Shown here: in pieces, positions 1 through 6,649 of the stretch
How positions within the stretch are numbered: the stretch's first letter is position 1
How the letters are laid out: every line of letters starts with the position of its first letter
Assembly (NCBI GenBank): GCA_002482775.1
Contig: DLGQ01000055.1
Coordinates: 17,402-27,442, forward strand
Origin: Flavobacteriales bacterium UBA7690
GTDB lineage: Bacteria; Bacteroidota; Bacteroidia; Flavobacteriales_F; PHOS-HE28
DNA: 10,041 nt
Direction of reading: 5' to 3'
Made by a program: the position numbers and the translations under genes
Notes under the pieces: model-generated
What the model saw: the letters and a program-made list of their open reading frames with translations, nothing else
What the model was told of the DNA's origin: nothing
The model's database searches: none

Positions 1-192
1 GAGACCAAGACCAAGGTGGGCATCTGCGGCCAAGGCCCTTCGGACTTCCCGGACTTCGCGCAGTTCCTGGTGGAACTCGGCATCGATTCCATCAGCGTTA
101 CGCCGGACAGTCTGCTGAAGACGAAACGCGCGATCGCGGATGTGGAGAAGAGCATGGAAGCGGAGAAGAAGGGTGTGAGGACTACGGCTTAA
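1..192 (+). CDS. ppsA: Phosphoenolpyruvate synthase, C-terminal fragment (5' end outside window)
   Basis: This is the last 63 residues of a larger gene that enters from the left; the reading frame is open from base 1 and stops with TAA. PEP synthase converts pyruvate, ATP and water to PEP, AMP and phosphate in the cytoplasm, for gluconeogenesis. The fragment holds the end of the PEP-utilising TIM barrel: VGICGQGPSDFPDF (residues 6-19) carries the conserved catalytic-type cysteine at fragment residue 9, and LGIDSISVTPDS (residues 27-38) matches the family's 'GIDSISLNPDS' ending. The 'GICGQ.PSD' form separates it from pyruvate phosphate dikinase, which has 'GICGEHGGD' there. A short charged tail (EKSMEAEKKGVRTTA) follows. 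The phosphohistidine and ATP-binding domains lie outside the window. Identification is firm at family level; intactness of the gene cannot be judged. Confidence 0.9.
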   Translation, partial: ETKTKVGICGQGPSDFPDFAQFLVELGIDSISVTPDSLLKTKRAIADVEKSMEAEKKGVRTTA

Positions 193-247
193 CGAAACTT
201 CTTAATGCGTTTGGGGGCGTGCCCGGCTCAAGAGCACCAGGGGTCGC

Positions 248-270
248 GCCTGCCTGTCCGGTAGGCAGGC
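248..270. repeat. GCCTGCC hairpin, REP-like palindromic element
   Basis: GCCTGCCT at 248-255 is followed after seven bases by its exact reverse complement AGGCAGGC at 263-270. Two G-T pairs could extend the stem inward. It lies 55 bases after the ppsA stop. No run of T follows on either side, so a classical intrinsic terminator is not supported, though it could still slow or protect the 3' end of the transcript. The shape and G+C-rich sequence resemble short interspersed palindromes found in multiple copies in some bacterial genomes. Only one copy occurs in this window, so repeat status is inferred. Confidence 0.5.
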
Positions 271-421
271 TCAGAGTTTAGTCCAGGCTTGACCCGGGCC
301 TTTTACTCCTCGCTGGCCCCGGTTCACACCGAGGCCCGCTGCGGGGTAACCGCTGCGATCCCTCACGCGGAATAGCGTGGCATGCCTGATCAGCATCACC
401 TCCCCGTTCTACTTTCCGTGC

Positions 422-430
422 CGACCTTCG
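422..430 (+). promoter_or_regulatory. Candidate -7 promoter box 4 bases before the CoA-transferase start
   Basis: CGACCTTCG stands exactly four bases before ATG at 435. The same nine bases stand exactly four bases before ATG at 2897. The core GACCTTCG resembles the Bacteroidota -7 element TAnnTTTG (the common form is TACCTTTG) with two mismatches. No matching -33 TTTG box is visible at the usual distance, so this is a suggestion only. Confidence 0.3.
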
Positions 431-434
431 TCCC

Positions 435-1718
435 ATGTTCGGATCGATGACAGCCGCACGCGCCGTTGAACTGGTAAAAAGTGGGGACCGCGTTTTCGTC
501 CACGGAAGTGCAGCCACACCTCATGCCCTGCTCCGCGCACTATTCGATCGTGCAAGCGAACTAAGCAATGTTGAACTGGTCAGCATCAGCACGCTGGGCA
601 CACTGGACATCGATCAGCCGGAGATCGAGCGCGCTTTCTTCTTCAACTCGCTATTCGTTTCGGACAACGTGCGCGAATTGGTGAACGGGCCGAGCGGCGA
701 TTATGTACCGGTGTTCCTTAGCGAGATCCCCTTGCTGTTCGACCGAGGCATCCTTCCATTGGATGTGGCATTGGTCCACCTTTCACCTCCTGACCGTCAC
801 GGCTATTGCTCGCTCGGCGTGTCGGTCGATGTGGCGCGGTCCGCCGTGCGCAACGCACGTATCGTCATCGGCCAGATCAACCCACGGATGCCGCGCACAC
901 ATGGCGAAGGGCATATCCACATCAGCAAGCTCGCAGCCTATGTGGAAGTGGATGAAGCATTACCGGAAGTGGATTATTCCAGTCGCGTGGGCGATGCGGA
1001 GCGCAGCATCGGTGCCCATTGTGCCGGGTTGATCGAGAACGGTTCAACATTGCAACTCGGTATCGGTGCCATTCCCGATGCCGTATTGCGTGGCCTGCAT
1101 GATCACAAGGATCTCGGCGTCCACACTGAAATGTGCTCGGATGGCATCATCGATCTCCTGGACCGTGGCGTGATCACCAACCGCTTCAAACGCAAACAGA
1201 CCGGGCGCACGGTGACCAGTTTCTCCATCGGTACACGACGCCTCTATGATCGCTTGGACGATGATCCGCAGTTCGCCTTCATGGATGCACACTACGTGAA
1301 CGCGGGCCACGTGATCCGACAGAACCCTAAGGTGGTGGCCGTGAACAGCGCGATCGAGATCGACCTGACCGGACAGGTGTGCGCGGACAGCATCGGCACT
1401 TATCAATACTCTGGCGTGGGTGGGCAAATGGATTTCATGCGCGGTGCTGCTCTTTCCGAGGGAGGCAAACCGATCATCGCCCTCTCCTCAGCAACAGCAA
1501 AAGGCCGCAGCAAGATCGTGCCGCTATTGGCACCTGGCGCAGGTGTGGTGACCACACGTGCACATGTCCATTACGTGATCACTGAACATGGCGTGGCTTA
1601 CCTCTATGGCCGGAACTTGCGCCAACGCGCCGAAGCGCTCACCGCCATTGCGCATCCGGATCATCGGGAAACCCTTGATAAAGCGACGTTCGATCGTTTC
1701 GGTCCGAAGCTCCACTGA
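435..1718 (+). CDS. Acetyl-CoA hydrolase/transferase family CoA-transferase (4-hydroxybutyrate CoA-transferase-like)
   Basis: This 427-residue cytoplasmic protein has the usual length of the Cat1/Cat2/AbfT family, which moves CoA between carboxylic acids (for example acetyl-CoA to 4-hydroxybutyrate, butyrate or succinate) through a glutamyl-CoA thioester. Visible landmarks are SGDRVFVHGSAATP (16-29), the substrate region DVALVHLSPPDRHGYCSLG (110-128), LQLGIGAIPDAV (207-218), the catalytic glutamate E232 in LGVHTEMCSDG, the CoA-binding glycine loop GVGGQMDF (327-334), and the C-terminal TRAHVHYVITEHGVAYLYGR (374-393). The protein appears full length with no missing key residue. ATG at 435 is chosen because the family begins only a few residues before 'SGDRVFVHG' and no better in-frame start lies upstream. 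It has no operon partner: ppsA is 242 bases upstream and the next gene is convergent. The acyl substrate cannot be read from sequence; succinyl-, acetyl- or 4-hydroxybutyryl-CoA are all possible. Confidence 0.92.
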   Translation: MFGSMTAARAVELVKSGDRVFVHGSAATPHALLRALFDRASELSNVELVSISTLGTLDIDQPEIERAFFFNSLFVSDNVRELVNGPSGDYVPVFLSEIPLLFDRGILPLDVALVHLSPPDRHGYCSLGVSVDVARSAVRNARIVIGQINPRMPRTHGEGHIHISKLAAYVEVDEALPEVDYSSRVGDAERSIGAHCAGLIENGSTLQLGIGAIPDAVLRGLHDHKDLGVHTEMCSDGIIDLLDRGVITNRFKRKQTGRTVTSFSIGTRRLYDRLDDDPQFAFMDAHYVNAGHVIRQNPKVVAVNSAIEIDLTGQVCADSIGTYQYSGVGGQMDFMRGAALSEGGKPIIALSSATAKGRSKIVPLLAPGAGVVTTRAHVHYVITEHGVAYLYGRNLRQRAEALTAIAHPDHRETLDKATFDRFGPKLH

Positions 1719-1759
1719 TCGGTTCGAGGAGGTTCCGTTAAGCTGAACGATAGCGAACG

Positions 1760-2749
1760 TCAGATCTTCTCCCGCACCTTCGCCGCTATCCGCAACGACT
1801 TCAGCCGTGCCGCCGGATCGAAGAAGTGCCCGCTGATCATCAGTTCATCGGGCTTGAACTCGTCTAGGAAGGCGCGCAATCCAAGCTCCACGGTATCCGC
1901 ACTGCCAACGAACGAGCGTGCGAGCGACTTCTCCACCCAGGCTTTCTCCTGCGGTGACCAGTACGTATCGATGTTGTCCACCGGTGGCTGCACTTGACCG
2001 GGCATGCCACGCACCAGGTTCACGAACTGCACTTGCATGCTGGTGAAGAGGCGACGCGCTTCGGCATCGCTATCGGCACCGAAGATGTTCACGGTAAGCA
2101 TGGCGTAGGGCTTTTCCAATTGCTCGCTTGGCTGGAAGCGGCTGCGGTAGAGCGTGATCGCTTGGGCCATGTGCTCCGGCGCGAAGTGCGATGCGAACGC
2201 GAACGGCAGACCGAGGTGTGCCGCGAGCTGCGCGCTGAACAGGCTGCTGCCCAACAACCAGATCGGCACCTGCTCACCGGCACCTGGAAATGCGATGATC
2301 TTCTGTCCCGGCTCTGGTGTGGTGAACCAATGTTGCAGCTCCTGCACATCGGCCGGGAAGCGGTCAGCACTGGCGTTGAGGTCGCGGCGGAGGGCTTGTG
2401 CCGTAGCCTGATCGGTGCCCGGTGCACGCCCCAAACCCAGATCGATGCGACCCGGAAACAGTGCGTTCAACGTACCGAACTGCTCCGCGATGATGAACGG
2501 CGCGTGGTTCGGCAGCATGATGCCTCCGGAACCCACACGGATGCGCTTGGTAGCACTGGCGATGTGACCGATCACCACAGCCGTGGCCGCACTAGCGATT
2601 CCTTGCATGCCGTGGTGTTCCGCCAACCATACGCGTTGGAACCCGAGCCGCTCCGCTTCTTGTGCCAATTCCACCGAATTGCGGAAGGCATCAGTTGCTG
2701 TGCTGCCTTTGGCTACAGGTGCGAGATCGAGGATGGAGAAAGGGATCAT
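1760..2749 (-). CDS. yhbW: Luciferase-like (LLM class) flavin-dependent oxidoreductase, YhbW type
   Basis: This 329-residue protein belongs to the bacterial luciferase-like monooxygenase superfamily, FMN-dependent TIM-barrel enzymes. It closely follows the pattern I recall for E. coli YhbW: FSILDLAPVAKG (4-15), WLAEHHGMQGIASAAT (41-56), GSGGIMLPNHAPFIIAEQFG (73-92), LFPGRIDLGLGRAPGTD (97-113), IWLLGSSLFSAQLAAHLGLP (163-182), FASHFAP (185-191) and LEKPYAM (211-217). The physiological substrate of YhbW-type proteins is not established. The frame stays open 76 codons further upstream, to 2977, but that would overlap the divergent exporter gene and has no family counterpart, so ATG at 2747-2749 (protein MIPFSILDL) is used. 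The gene is convergent with the CoA-transferase and divergent from the MFS exporter, with 147 bases between the starts. Confidence 0.93.
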   Translation of the reverse strand: MIPFSILDLAPVAKGSTATDAFRNSVELAQEAERLGFQRVWLAEHHGMQGIASAATAVVIGHIASATKRIRVGSGGIMLPNHAPFIIAEQFGTLNALFPGRIDLGLGRAPGTDQATAQALRRDLNASADRFPADVQELQHWFTTPEPGQKIIAFPGAGEQVPIWLLGSSLFSAQLAAHLGLPFAFASHFAPEHMAQAITLYRSRFQPSEQLEKPYAMLTVNIFGADSDAEARRLFTSMQVQFVNLVRGMPGQVQPPVDNIDTYWSPQEKAWVEKSLARSFVGSADTVELGLRAFLDEFKPDELMISGHFFDPAARLKSLRIAAKVREKI

Positions 2750-2755
2750 GGGGCA

Positions 2756-2765
2756 CGAAGTTCCG
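2756..2765 (-). promoter_or_regulatory. Candidate -7 box upstream of the YhbW-type gene
   Basis: Read on the minus strand this is CGGAACTTCG, ending six bases before the ATG at 2749. The GAACTTCG core is one base different from the GACCTTCG seen before the genes at 435 and 2897. No Shine-Dalgarno sequence lies between it and the start. The match to the Bacteroidota -7 consensus is partial and no -33 box is obvious. Confidence 0.25.
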
Positions 2766-2883
2766 ACGGCTGGGAGGCGAATGCGCCAGCACGGTCGGTA
2801 TCCATGAAGAAAGTAAGTTACCATTGGCGTTTGCACTTCTGGTCTTGGATCAAGCATGTCCACCTGGATAGGATCATTCCCTA

Positions 2884-2892
2884 CGACCTTCG
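2884..2892 (+). promoter_or_regulatory. Candidate -7 promoter box 4 bases before the MFS exporter start
   Basis: CGACCTTCG lies exactly four bases before the chosen ATG at 2897, the same sequence and spacing as at 422-430. If it acts as a -7 element, transcription would start at or next to the ATG, giving a leaderless or nearly leaderless mRNA. It also supports the start at 2897 over the upstream in-frame ATG at 2804. Confidence 0.3.
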
Positions 2893-2896
2893 CACC

Positions 2897-4330
2897 ATGC
2901 AGTCCCGTCAGGAGCTCGATGCCAAGACCCTTCGTGTGCTGCCGTGGCTGGTGGCGGTAGGGCTCTTCATGGAGCACTTGGACATCAGCATCCTCAACAC
3001 GGCGGTGCCGGTGATCGCCGAAGACCTGGGCACCAGCGCGCTCAGCTTGAAAGCGGTGCTCACCAGCTACACGTTGGCGCTGGCGATATTCATACCGGTG
3101 AGCGGTTGGGTGGCCGATCGCTACGGCACACGCCGGGTGTTCCGCATGGCAGTAGCGCTGTTCACCATCGGCTCACTGCTGTGCGGCCTTTCAACCGATC
3201 TCCCCATGCTCATCGCATCGCGTTTCCTACAAGGCGTGGGCGGCAGCATGATGGTGCCCGTGGGTCGCATCGCGCTGATCCGAGCATACCCACGCTCGCA
3301 GATGCTGGCCATGATGAATTACGTGGTGATCCCCGCGTTGGTGGCACCGCTCGTTGGCCCCTTCATCGGTGGTGCCCTCGTACACCTCTTCCCGTGGCGC
3401 AGCATCTTCCTGGTCAACATCCCCATCGGCATCGTGGGCTGGTGGCTGATCCGCCGCTACATGCCCGACTTTCGCGACTCCGATCCCACCCCGCTGGACA
3501 CGCTGGGCATGCTGCTCTTCGGTGCCGGCATCGCTTTGCTCTCTTACGTGCTGGAGGTGTTCGGCGAGCACACCTGGCCACTGAAGGAGATCGCGCTGAT
3601 GTTCGCTACATCGATCGTGCTGCTCATCGGCTATCGGCTCCACGCGCGACGCACGCCCCATCCGTTGCTCTACATGCGGCTCTTCGCCGTACGCACGTTC
3701 CGCATCCCCGTGATCGGTGGTTTCATCACCCGTTTGGGCGTGGGTGGCATGCCTTTCCTTTTGCCGTTACTCTACCAGATCGGTCTGGGCTATTCGCCGC
3801 TGGAAGCAGGCCTCCTCACCACCCCGCTCGCCGCCGCAGCCATCGGTATGAAGATCATGAGCCGTCGCCTGCTCGCGCACTTCGGTCACCGGAAAGTGCT
3901 GTTATGGAACACGTGGCTTTTGGGTGCCAACATCATGCTCTACACCTTCGTGGACGGCCATACGCCGGTGCTCCTTATCGTGCTGCTCAGCCTTGCACAG
4001 GGCTTGTTCTCTTCGCTGCAGTTCACGTGCATGAACTCGCTCACCTACGCCGATGTGGACGACGACCGCGCCAGCGAAGCCAGCAGCATCGCCAGCACCG
4101 CGCAACAGTTAGCCCTCAGCTTCGGCGTGGCTTCGGCATCGCTGGTGGCCGCGCTGTTCCTCACGGGCATTGACCAAGCGGATCACACAGCCTACATCAA
4201 CGGGCTGCACCACACCTTCCTGGTGCTGGGTGCCCTCACCATCATCTCCAGCCTCATCTTCCGCGGACTACGTAAGGATGATGGCAGCAGCGTGAGCCAC
4301 TACATGTTGCGGAAGGAGGCGGTGGAGTGA
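2897..4330 (+). CDS. MFS transporter, DHA2 (EmrB/QacA) drug:H+ antiporter family
   Basis: This 477-residue polytopic inner-membrane protein is probably a proton-driven exporter of the 14-helix DHA2 group, which expels drugs or other hydrophobic compounds. TM1 holds LDISILNTAVP (28-38), the DHA2 form of 'LDxTVVNVALP'. Loop motif A is SGWVADRYGTRR (69-80), motif B is RFLQGVGG (109-116), and motif C with its following turn is APLVGPFIGG (150-159) then WRSIFLVNIPIG (167-178). The C-terminal half has further hydrophobic segments and ends in a short polar tail. The frame is open far upstream, to 1994, but that part is antisense to the YhbW-type gene and reads as low-quality protein. ATG at 2804 would add 31 residues that the family lacks. 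I see no EmrA-type membrane fusion protein nearby. The substrate is unknown. The gene is divergent from the flavin oxidoreductase and convergent with the next operon (16 bases between stops). Confidence 0.9.
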   Translation: MQSRQELDAKTLRVLPWLVAVGLFMEHLDISILNTAVPVIAEDLGTSALSLKAVLTSYTLALAIFIPVSGWVADRYGTRRVFRMAVALFTIGSLLCGLSTDLPMLIASRFLQGVGGSMMVPVGRIALIRAYPRSQMLAMMNYVVIPALVAPLVGPFIGGALVHLFPWRSIFLVNIPIGIVGWWLIRRYMPDFRDSDPTPLDTLGMLLFGAGIALLSYVLEVFGEHTWPLKEIALMFATSIVLLIGYRLHARRTPHPLLYMRLFAVRTFRIPVIGGFITRLGVGGMPFLLPLLYQIGLGYSPLEAGLLTTPLAAAAIGMKIMSRRLLAHFGHRKVLLWNTWLLGANIMLYTFVDGHTPVLLIVLLSLAQGLFSSLQFTCMNSLTYADVDDDRASEASSIASTAQQLALSFGVASASLVAALFLTGIDQADHTAYINGLHHTFLVLGALTIISSLIFRGLRKDDGSSVSHYMLRKEAVE

Positions 4331-4346
4331 ATTCAAAGGAGCATCG

Positions 4347-4742
4347 CTAACCAAGCGCGATAACCCCGAACACCACGGCCGCATACGCCCAGAACGCCGC
4401 GAAAACCACGTGTACCGTGGTCTCGAACACCTTGCCACGCCACAGTATGGAAGAGTAGCCGAAGAACTGAACGAATAGCCGCAACGTCCAGAAGATCGAC
4501 AACAAGAGGCAAAGGTACCGACCAAGTGAGGTCTGGATGAGCTCGTCCGCCTTCCTCAGGCACAACGTACCGATCCCGAGCACGACCACCGCGATGAACG
4601 CGGCATGGACGTACATCATCTGCCGGTTGATCAGGCTCACCGTCGCGAACTCCTCTTTCCACCGGAAAAAGCGCGGGAAGATGACATGGACCAATGCGAG
4701 CATGACGAACACGATGCCCAGTATGTGCACGTGAACGGTCAC
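4347..4742 (-). CDS. Small four-helix integral membrane protein of unknown function
   Basis: This protein of 131 residues is mostly membrane: predicted helices run at about 3-22, 43-62, 72-92 and 108-130. Polar links include FPRFFRWKEEFATVSLINRQ (22-41) and the aromatic FGYSSILWRGKVFET (94-108). Conserved-looking features are a histidine in helix 1 (H19), the 'INRQMMYVH' entry to helix 2, and FWTLRLFVQFFGYSS around helix 3. I recall uncharacterised Bacteroidota proteins of the same plan but cannot name a domain. The start codon is GTG at 4740-4742, overlapping the methyltransferase stop by four bases (GTGA), which points to translational coupling. It is the last gene of the four-gene operon. 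A heme or quinone role is conceivable from the intramembrane histidines, but that is speculation. Confidence 0.8.
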   Translation of the reverse strand: MTVHVHILGIVFVMLALVHVIFPRFFRWKEEFATVSLINRQMMYVHAAFIAVVVLGIGTLCLRKADELIQTSLGRYLCLLLSIFWTLRLFVQFFGYSSILWRGKVFETTVHVVFAAFWAYAAVVFGVIALG

Positions 4743-5482
4743 CGCAGTTGAAGAGTGTAGGTGGTGATGAAGGGCGTGGTCATGGTCGTTCGTTCTACGC
4801 GGAAACCAGCATCACGGAATGCTTGGAGCCAACTGGATCGCGAGTGGAAGTGTAGGAAACCGAAATTGAACGCGATGAAATTCGGTAGATCCCGCTGATG
4901 TTCGGTGATGATGCATCGGCCTTCTGGACGAAGTACGCGACGGATCGAAGCGAACCACCGTTCTCGTTCAGCGACATCCCGCACCTCGTGTAACGAAAGA
5001 AAGGCGTGTACCACATCCATCGAACCAGTTTCCAATACATCCAGATCAGCAGTAACGGCCATGGTCCCTGGAAAAGGAGGATACCGCGCCCGCGCGCGTT
5101 CGATGGAGTGCTCGGTGTGGCGATCAGCGCGGTAGAAATCAGAGGCGATCAACCTGCACAACGGCCAATGTTCGCTGATGATGGCACTGCTCTCATCGAA
5201 GCCCGCGTTCAGGTTGAGCAATGTCCCGGTCCAATCCGCTGGAAGGTGCGACAAGCCGGGAAGTTCGTAGAGCGCAGAACGATCGTAGATCCAATGGGAG
5301 ACAAGCAGCGGCAGCAGTAGCGCGATACCAGAAAGGGTTGCGATCACCTTGAACGCACTGGCGAATTCCCCATCCAACAGACATGCACCCACCACCATCA
5401 CGACCAACACAATAACGCCCAAGCCATACTTCGGCCAATTGAACCGCACAACGTTCAGCAGACCTTCATAACGCCCCCTCAT
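4739..5482 (-). CDS. Membrane-anchored class I SAM-dependent methyltransferase
   Basis: This 247-residue protein has two predicted N-terminal membrane helices (about 21-36 and 45-65) followed by a cytoplasmic Rossmann-type methyltransferase domain (about 70-247). The SAM-binding motif I position reads TLLNLNAGFDES (87-98) instead of the textbook 'VLDxGxGxG'. An acidic residue follows the second strand (D115 in ASDFY). Then come SMDVVHAFLSLHEVRD (154-169), matching the 'fDxVxsxxxLHH' strand 4 region, and RRVLRPEGRCIITEH (181-195), the strand 5 region. The segment RDLPNFIAFNFGFLHFHSRS (197-216) looks like the substrate side. Its start overlaps the DUF2071 stop by four bases (ATGA) and its end overlaps the next gene by four. 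Anchoring suggests a lipid, quinone-like or other membrane substrate, but the acceptor is unknown. I recall similar Bacteroidota proteins with 'NAGFDE' in place of motif I, so this may be a subfamily trait and not decay. Confidence 0.8.
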   Translation of the reverse strand: MRGRYEGLLNVVRFNWPKYGLGVIVLVVMVVGACLLDGEFASAFKVIATLSGIALLLPLLVSHWIYDRSALYELPGLSHLPADWTGTLLNLNAGFDESSAIISEHWPLCRLIASDFYRADRHTEHSIERARARYPPFPGTMAVTADLDVLETGSMDVVHAFLSLHEVRDVAERERWFASIRRVLRPEGRCIITEHQRDLPNFIAFNFGFLHFHSRSSWLQAFRDAGFRVERTTMTTPFITTYTLQLR

Positions 5483-6222
5483 CGTTGCAGTGGTTCATGA
5501 ACACCACGCTTCCATCCGTAGGGAACATGGTCGATGATGAAAGCATTGGAAAGGCGCGGCGCAGTGAAGGGAAGCCTGTCCAAGAGGGGAAAGTGATGGT
5601 GTTCCACGGTGATCGGTCGCGGCACCCAGTCCGAGCGTTGTCCTTCCACGATGAGCACACGTCGCTTTTCCGCATCGTGGCTGAAGGTGAACGGCAGGGG
5701 TCCAATGAAACGGCGTGCCTCGCTCCAGTCCGCGAAGATGGACATGTGGGGCAGTTGCGCGGAAACAGCAGGATCATCCACGTAGCGCAATTCCATACCA
5801 TCCGAGGACGAACGGATGGTGGTCCGCATTGCTTCCGTGCGCATCTCGATGGGCCGCTTCGTGTACTTGTACCGCGTGAACAAGTTACCCAACGTGACCA
5901 TGCGTGCGCTGTCCGTCTCGGACCCCAGGATGTACAGGCCGCGCAAGCGTTTGCCACTAGTGGACCGGTACCTCACGAAGACGCGATAGCCCACCAGCCA
6001 GAAGTCGTTGCCTAGCCAGCGCGGAAAACCGGCAGGCCGCAAGTGTTCCGTTCGCACCAACGCCACAGCCACGAAACCGAAGTGCTCTTGGAACACATCC
6101 AGCTCAAGGAAAGAAGGGACCAACGGGCGCAGCTCTTCGCACGGCACCGCATACGAAAGCACGACGGTGCGTTCCAATTCAGCGGAGACAGCGAAAGGAT
6201 GGTCCTTCAACGCGCTGAACAT
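5479..6222 (-). CDS. DUF2071 (YqjF-like) domain protein
   Basis: This 247-residue predicted soluble protein matches the DUF2071 family, related in fold to acetoacetate decarboxylase. Supporting segments are HPFAVSAELERTVVLSYAVP (8-27), the 'LRPLVPSFLELD' stretch (31-42), GFVAVALVRTEHLRPAGFPR (49-68), the FWLVGYRVFVRY strand (74-85), RGLYILGSETDS (94-105), and the C-terminal HHHFPLLDRLPFTAPRLSNA (208-227). No enzyme activity has been shown for the family to my knowledge. No signal peptide is visible. The gene starts three bases after the DoxX-like gene ends and overlaps the methyltransferase start by four bases. With membrane proteins on both sides, it may process a small molecule made or carried at the membrane; that part is inference. 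Confidence 0.82.
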   Translation of the reverse strand: MFSALKDHPFAVSAELERTVVLSYAVPCEELRPLVPSFLELDVFQEHFGFVAVALVRTEHLRPAGFPRWLGNDFWLVGYRVFVRYRSTSGKRLRGLYILGSETDSARMVTLGNLFTRYKYTKRPIEMRTEAMRTTIRSSSDGMELRYVDDPAVSAQLPHMSIFADWSEARRFIGPLPFTFSHDAEKRRVLIVEGQRSDWVPRPITVEHHHFPLLDRLPFTAPRLSNAFIIDHVPYGWKRGVHEPLQR

Positions 6223-6225
6223 GGG

Positions 6226-6642
6226 TCAACGGTGCGGCAGCTGGAATGCGTTCATATGTATGACGGCTGCCAACACGAGCGCGAAGAGCATGTTGGCGCG
6301 ACCCCACAACAACAGGTCGGGCACCAGGAAGAACTCGATGATGTTCATGGAGAGGATAAGGGCGATCTGCACCACTGCACACCATGCATACCGCCAGCCG
6401 ACAAGCACCCAGACCGCGATGCCGATCTCGCCCACACCGATCAGCTTTGTAAAAAGCGGAGCGTAGAGGTCACTACCCAACACCCGCGCAACGATCTGTT
6501 CGTGGCGCGGCACAAGCTCCAGCACTTTGCAGAACAAGCCATTGGCCAGCCAGACAGCTGCGATCGCATAACGAACCAAAGGGTGTTGGAAGGACATACC
6601 GCCGTTCAGATCCATCAAAGAAAGCGAAGCAGGGTAGAACAT
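6226..6642 (-). CDS. DoxX-like (DoxX_3) family membrane protein
   Basis: This 138-residue protein has four predicted helices, at about 24-42, 62-82, 86-107 and 112-132. The stretch WLANGLFCKVLELVPRHEQI (31-50) continuing into VARVLG (51-56) is the recognisable DoxX_3 signature ('vWlxnGlxcKvlxxvPrHexIVarILG'). IGVGEIGIAVWVLVGW (68-83) and FFLVPDLLLWGRANM (104-118) also fit. DoxX was first described in a thiosulfate:quinone oxidoreductase, but most relatives have no known activity. It is the first gene of a four-gene minus-strand operon. The start is uncertain: ATG at 6642 gives a polar 20-residue lead, while ATG at 6615 or 6597 gives a form beginning close to helix 1, nearer the usual family length. 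Confidence 0.82.
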   Translation of the reverse strand: MFYPASLSLMDLNGGMSFQHPLVRYAIAAVWLANGLFCKVLELVPRHEQIVARVLGSDLYAPLFTKLIGVGEIGIAVWVLVGWRYAWCAVVQIALILSMNIIEFFLVPDLLLWGRANMLFALVLAAVIHMNAFQLPHR

Positions 6643-6649
6643 CTGTTCT

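Larger units (their letters stand above)
193..434. other. Gene-free, inverted-repeat-rich gap between ppsA and the CoA-transferase
   Basis: These 242 bases contain no credible coding frame. Four inverted repeats can be read: 248-270 (GCCTGCC/GGCAGGC, listed separately), 335-345 (CCCGC, one base, GCGGG), 364-379 (CACGC, six-base loop, GCGTG) and 382-396 (palindrome CTGATCAG flanked by ATGC and CAT). The stretch could combine the ppsA transcript end, an interspersed repeat and the promoter region or leader of the next gene. No riboswitch class is recognisable. A minus-strand open frame across it is a shadow that also overlaps the start of the next gene. Confidence 0.5.

Noticed and set aside
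278..517. A minus-strand 79-residue open frame in the gap after ppsA
   Set aside because: It overlaps the CoA-transferase start, has no recognisable domain and reads as low-complexity shadow protein.
1994..2896. A 301-codon open extension in frame with, and upstream of, the MFS exporter
   Set aside because: It is antisense to the well-matched YhbW-type gene, has cysteine/arginine/histidine-rich shadow composition and no domain, and the exporter family begins near residue 1 of the 2897 start.
2750..2977. A 76-residue N-terminal extension of the YhbW-type oxidoreductase
   Set aside because: It would overlap the start of the divergent exporter by 81 bases and has no counterpart in the family, whose members begin at 'FSILDLAP'.
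2944..4173. A 409-codon open frame on the plus strand inside the MFS exporter
   Set aside because: It is a shifted-frame shadow of the exporter, rich in His, Arg and Pro as expected from G+C-rich coding sequence, while the other frame carries all MFS motifs.
4343..4361. ATCGC...GCGAT inverted repeat at the convergent junction after the MFS gene, as a terminator
   Set aside because: The stem is only five pairs with a nine-base loop, lacks a T-run and lies mostly inside the end of the four-helix protein gene.
5485..6015. A 176-codon plus-strand frame opposite the DUF2071 gene
   Set aside because: The minus strand carries a clear DUF2071 match and perfect operon spacing; the plus-strand product is a shadow.
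6597..6597. Firm choice of a shorter start (6597 or 6615) for the DoxX-like protein
   Set aside because: Family length favours it slightly, but the TACTGTTG box before 6642 and the lack of ribosome binding sites leave the matter open, so the longest form is listed with a caveat.
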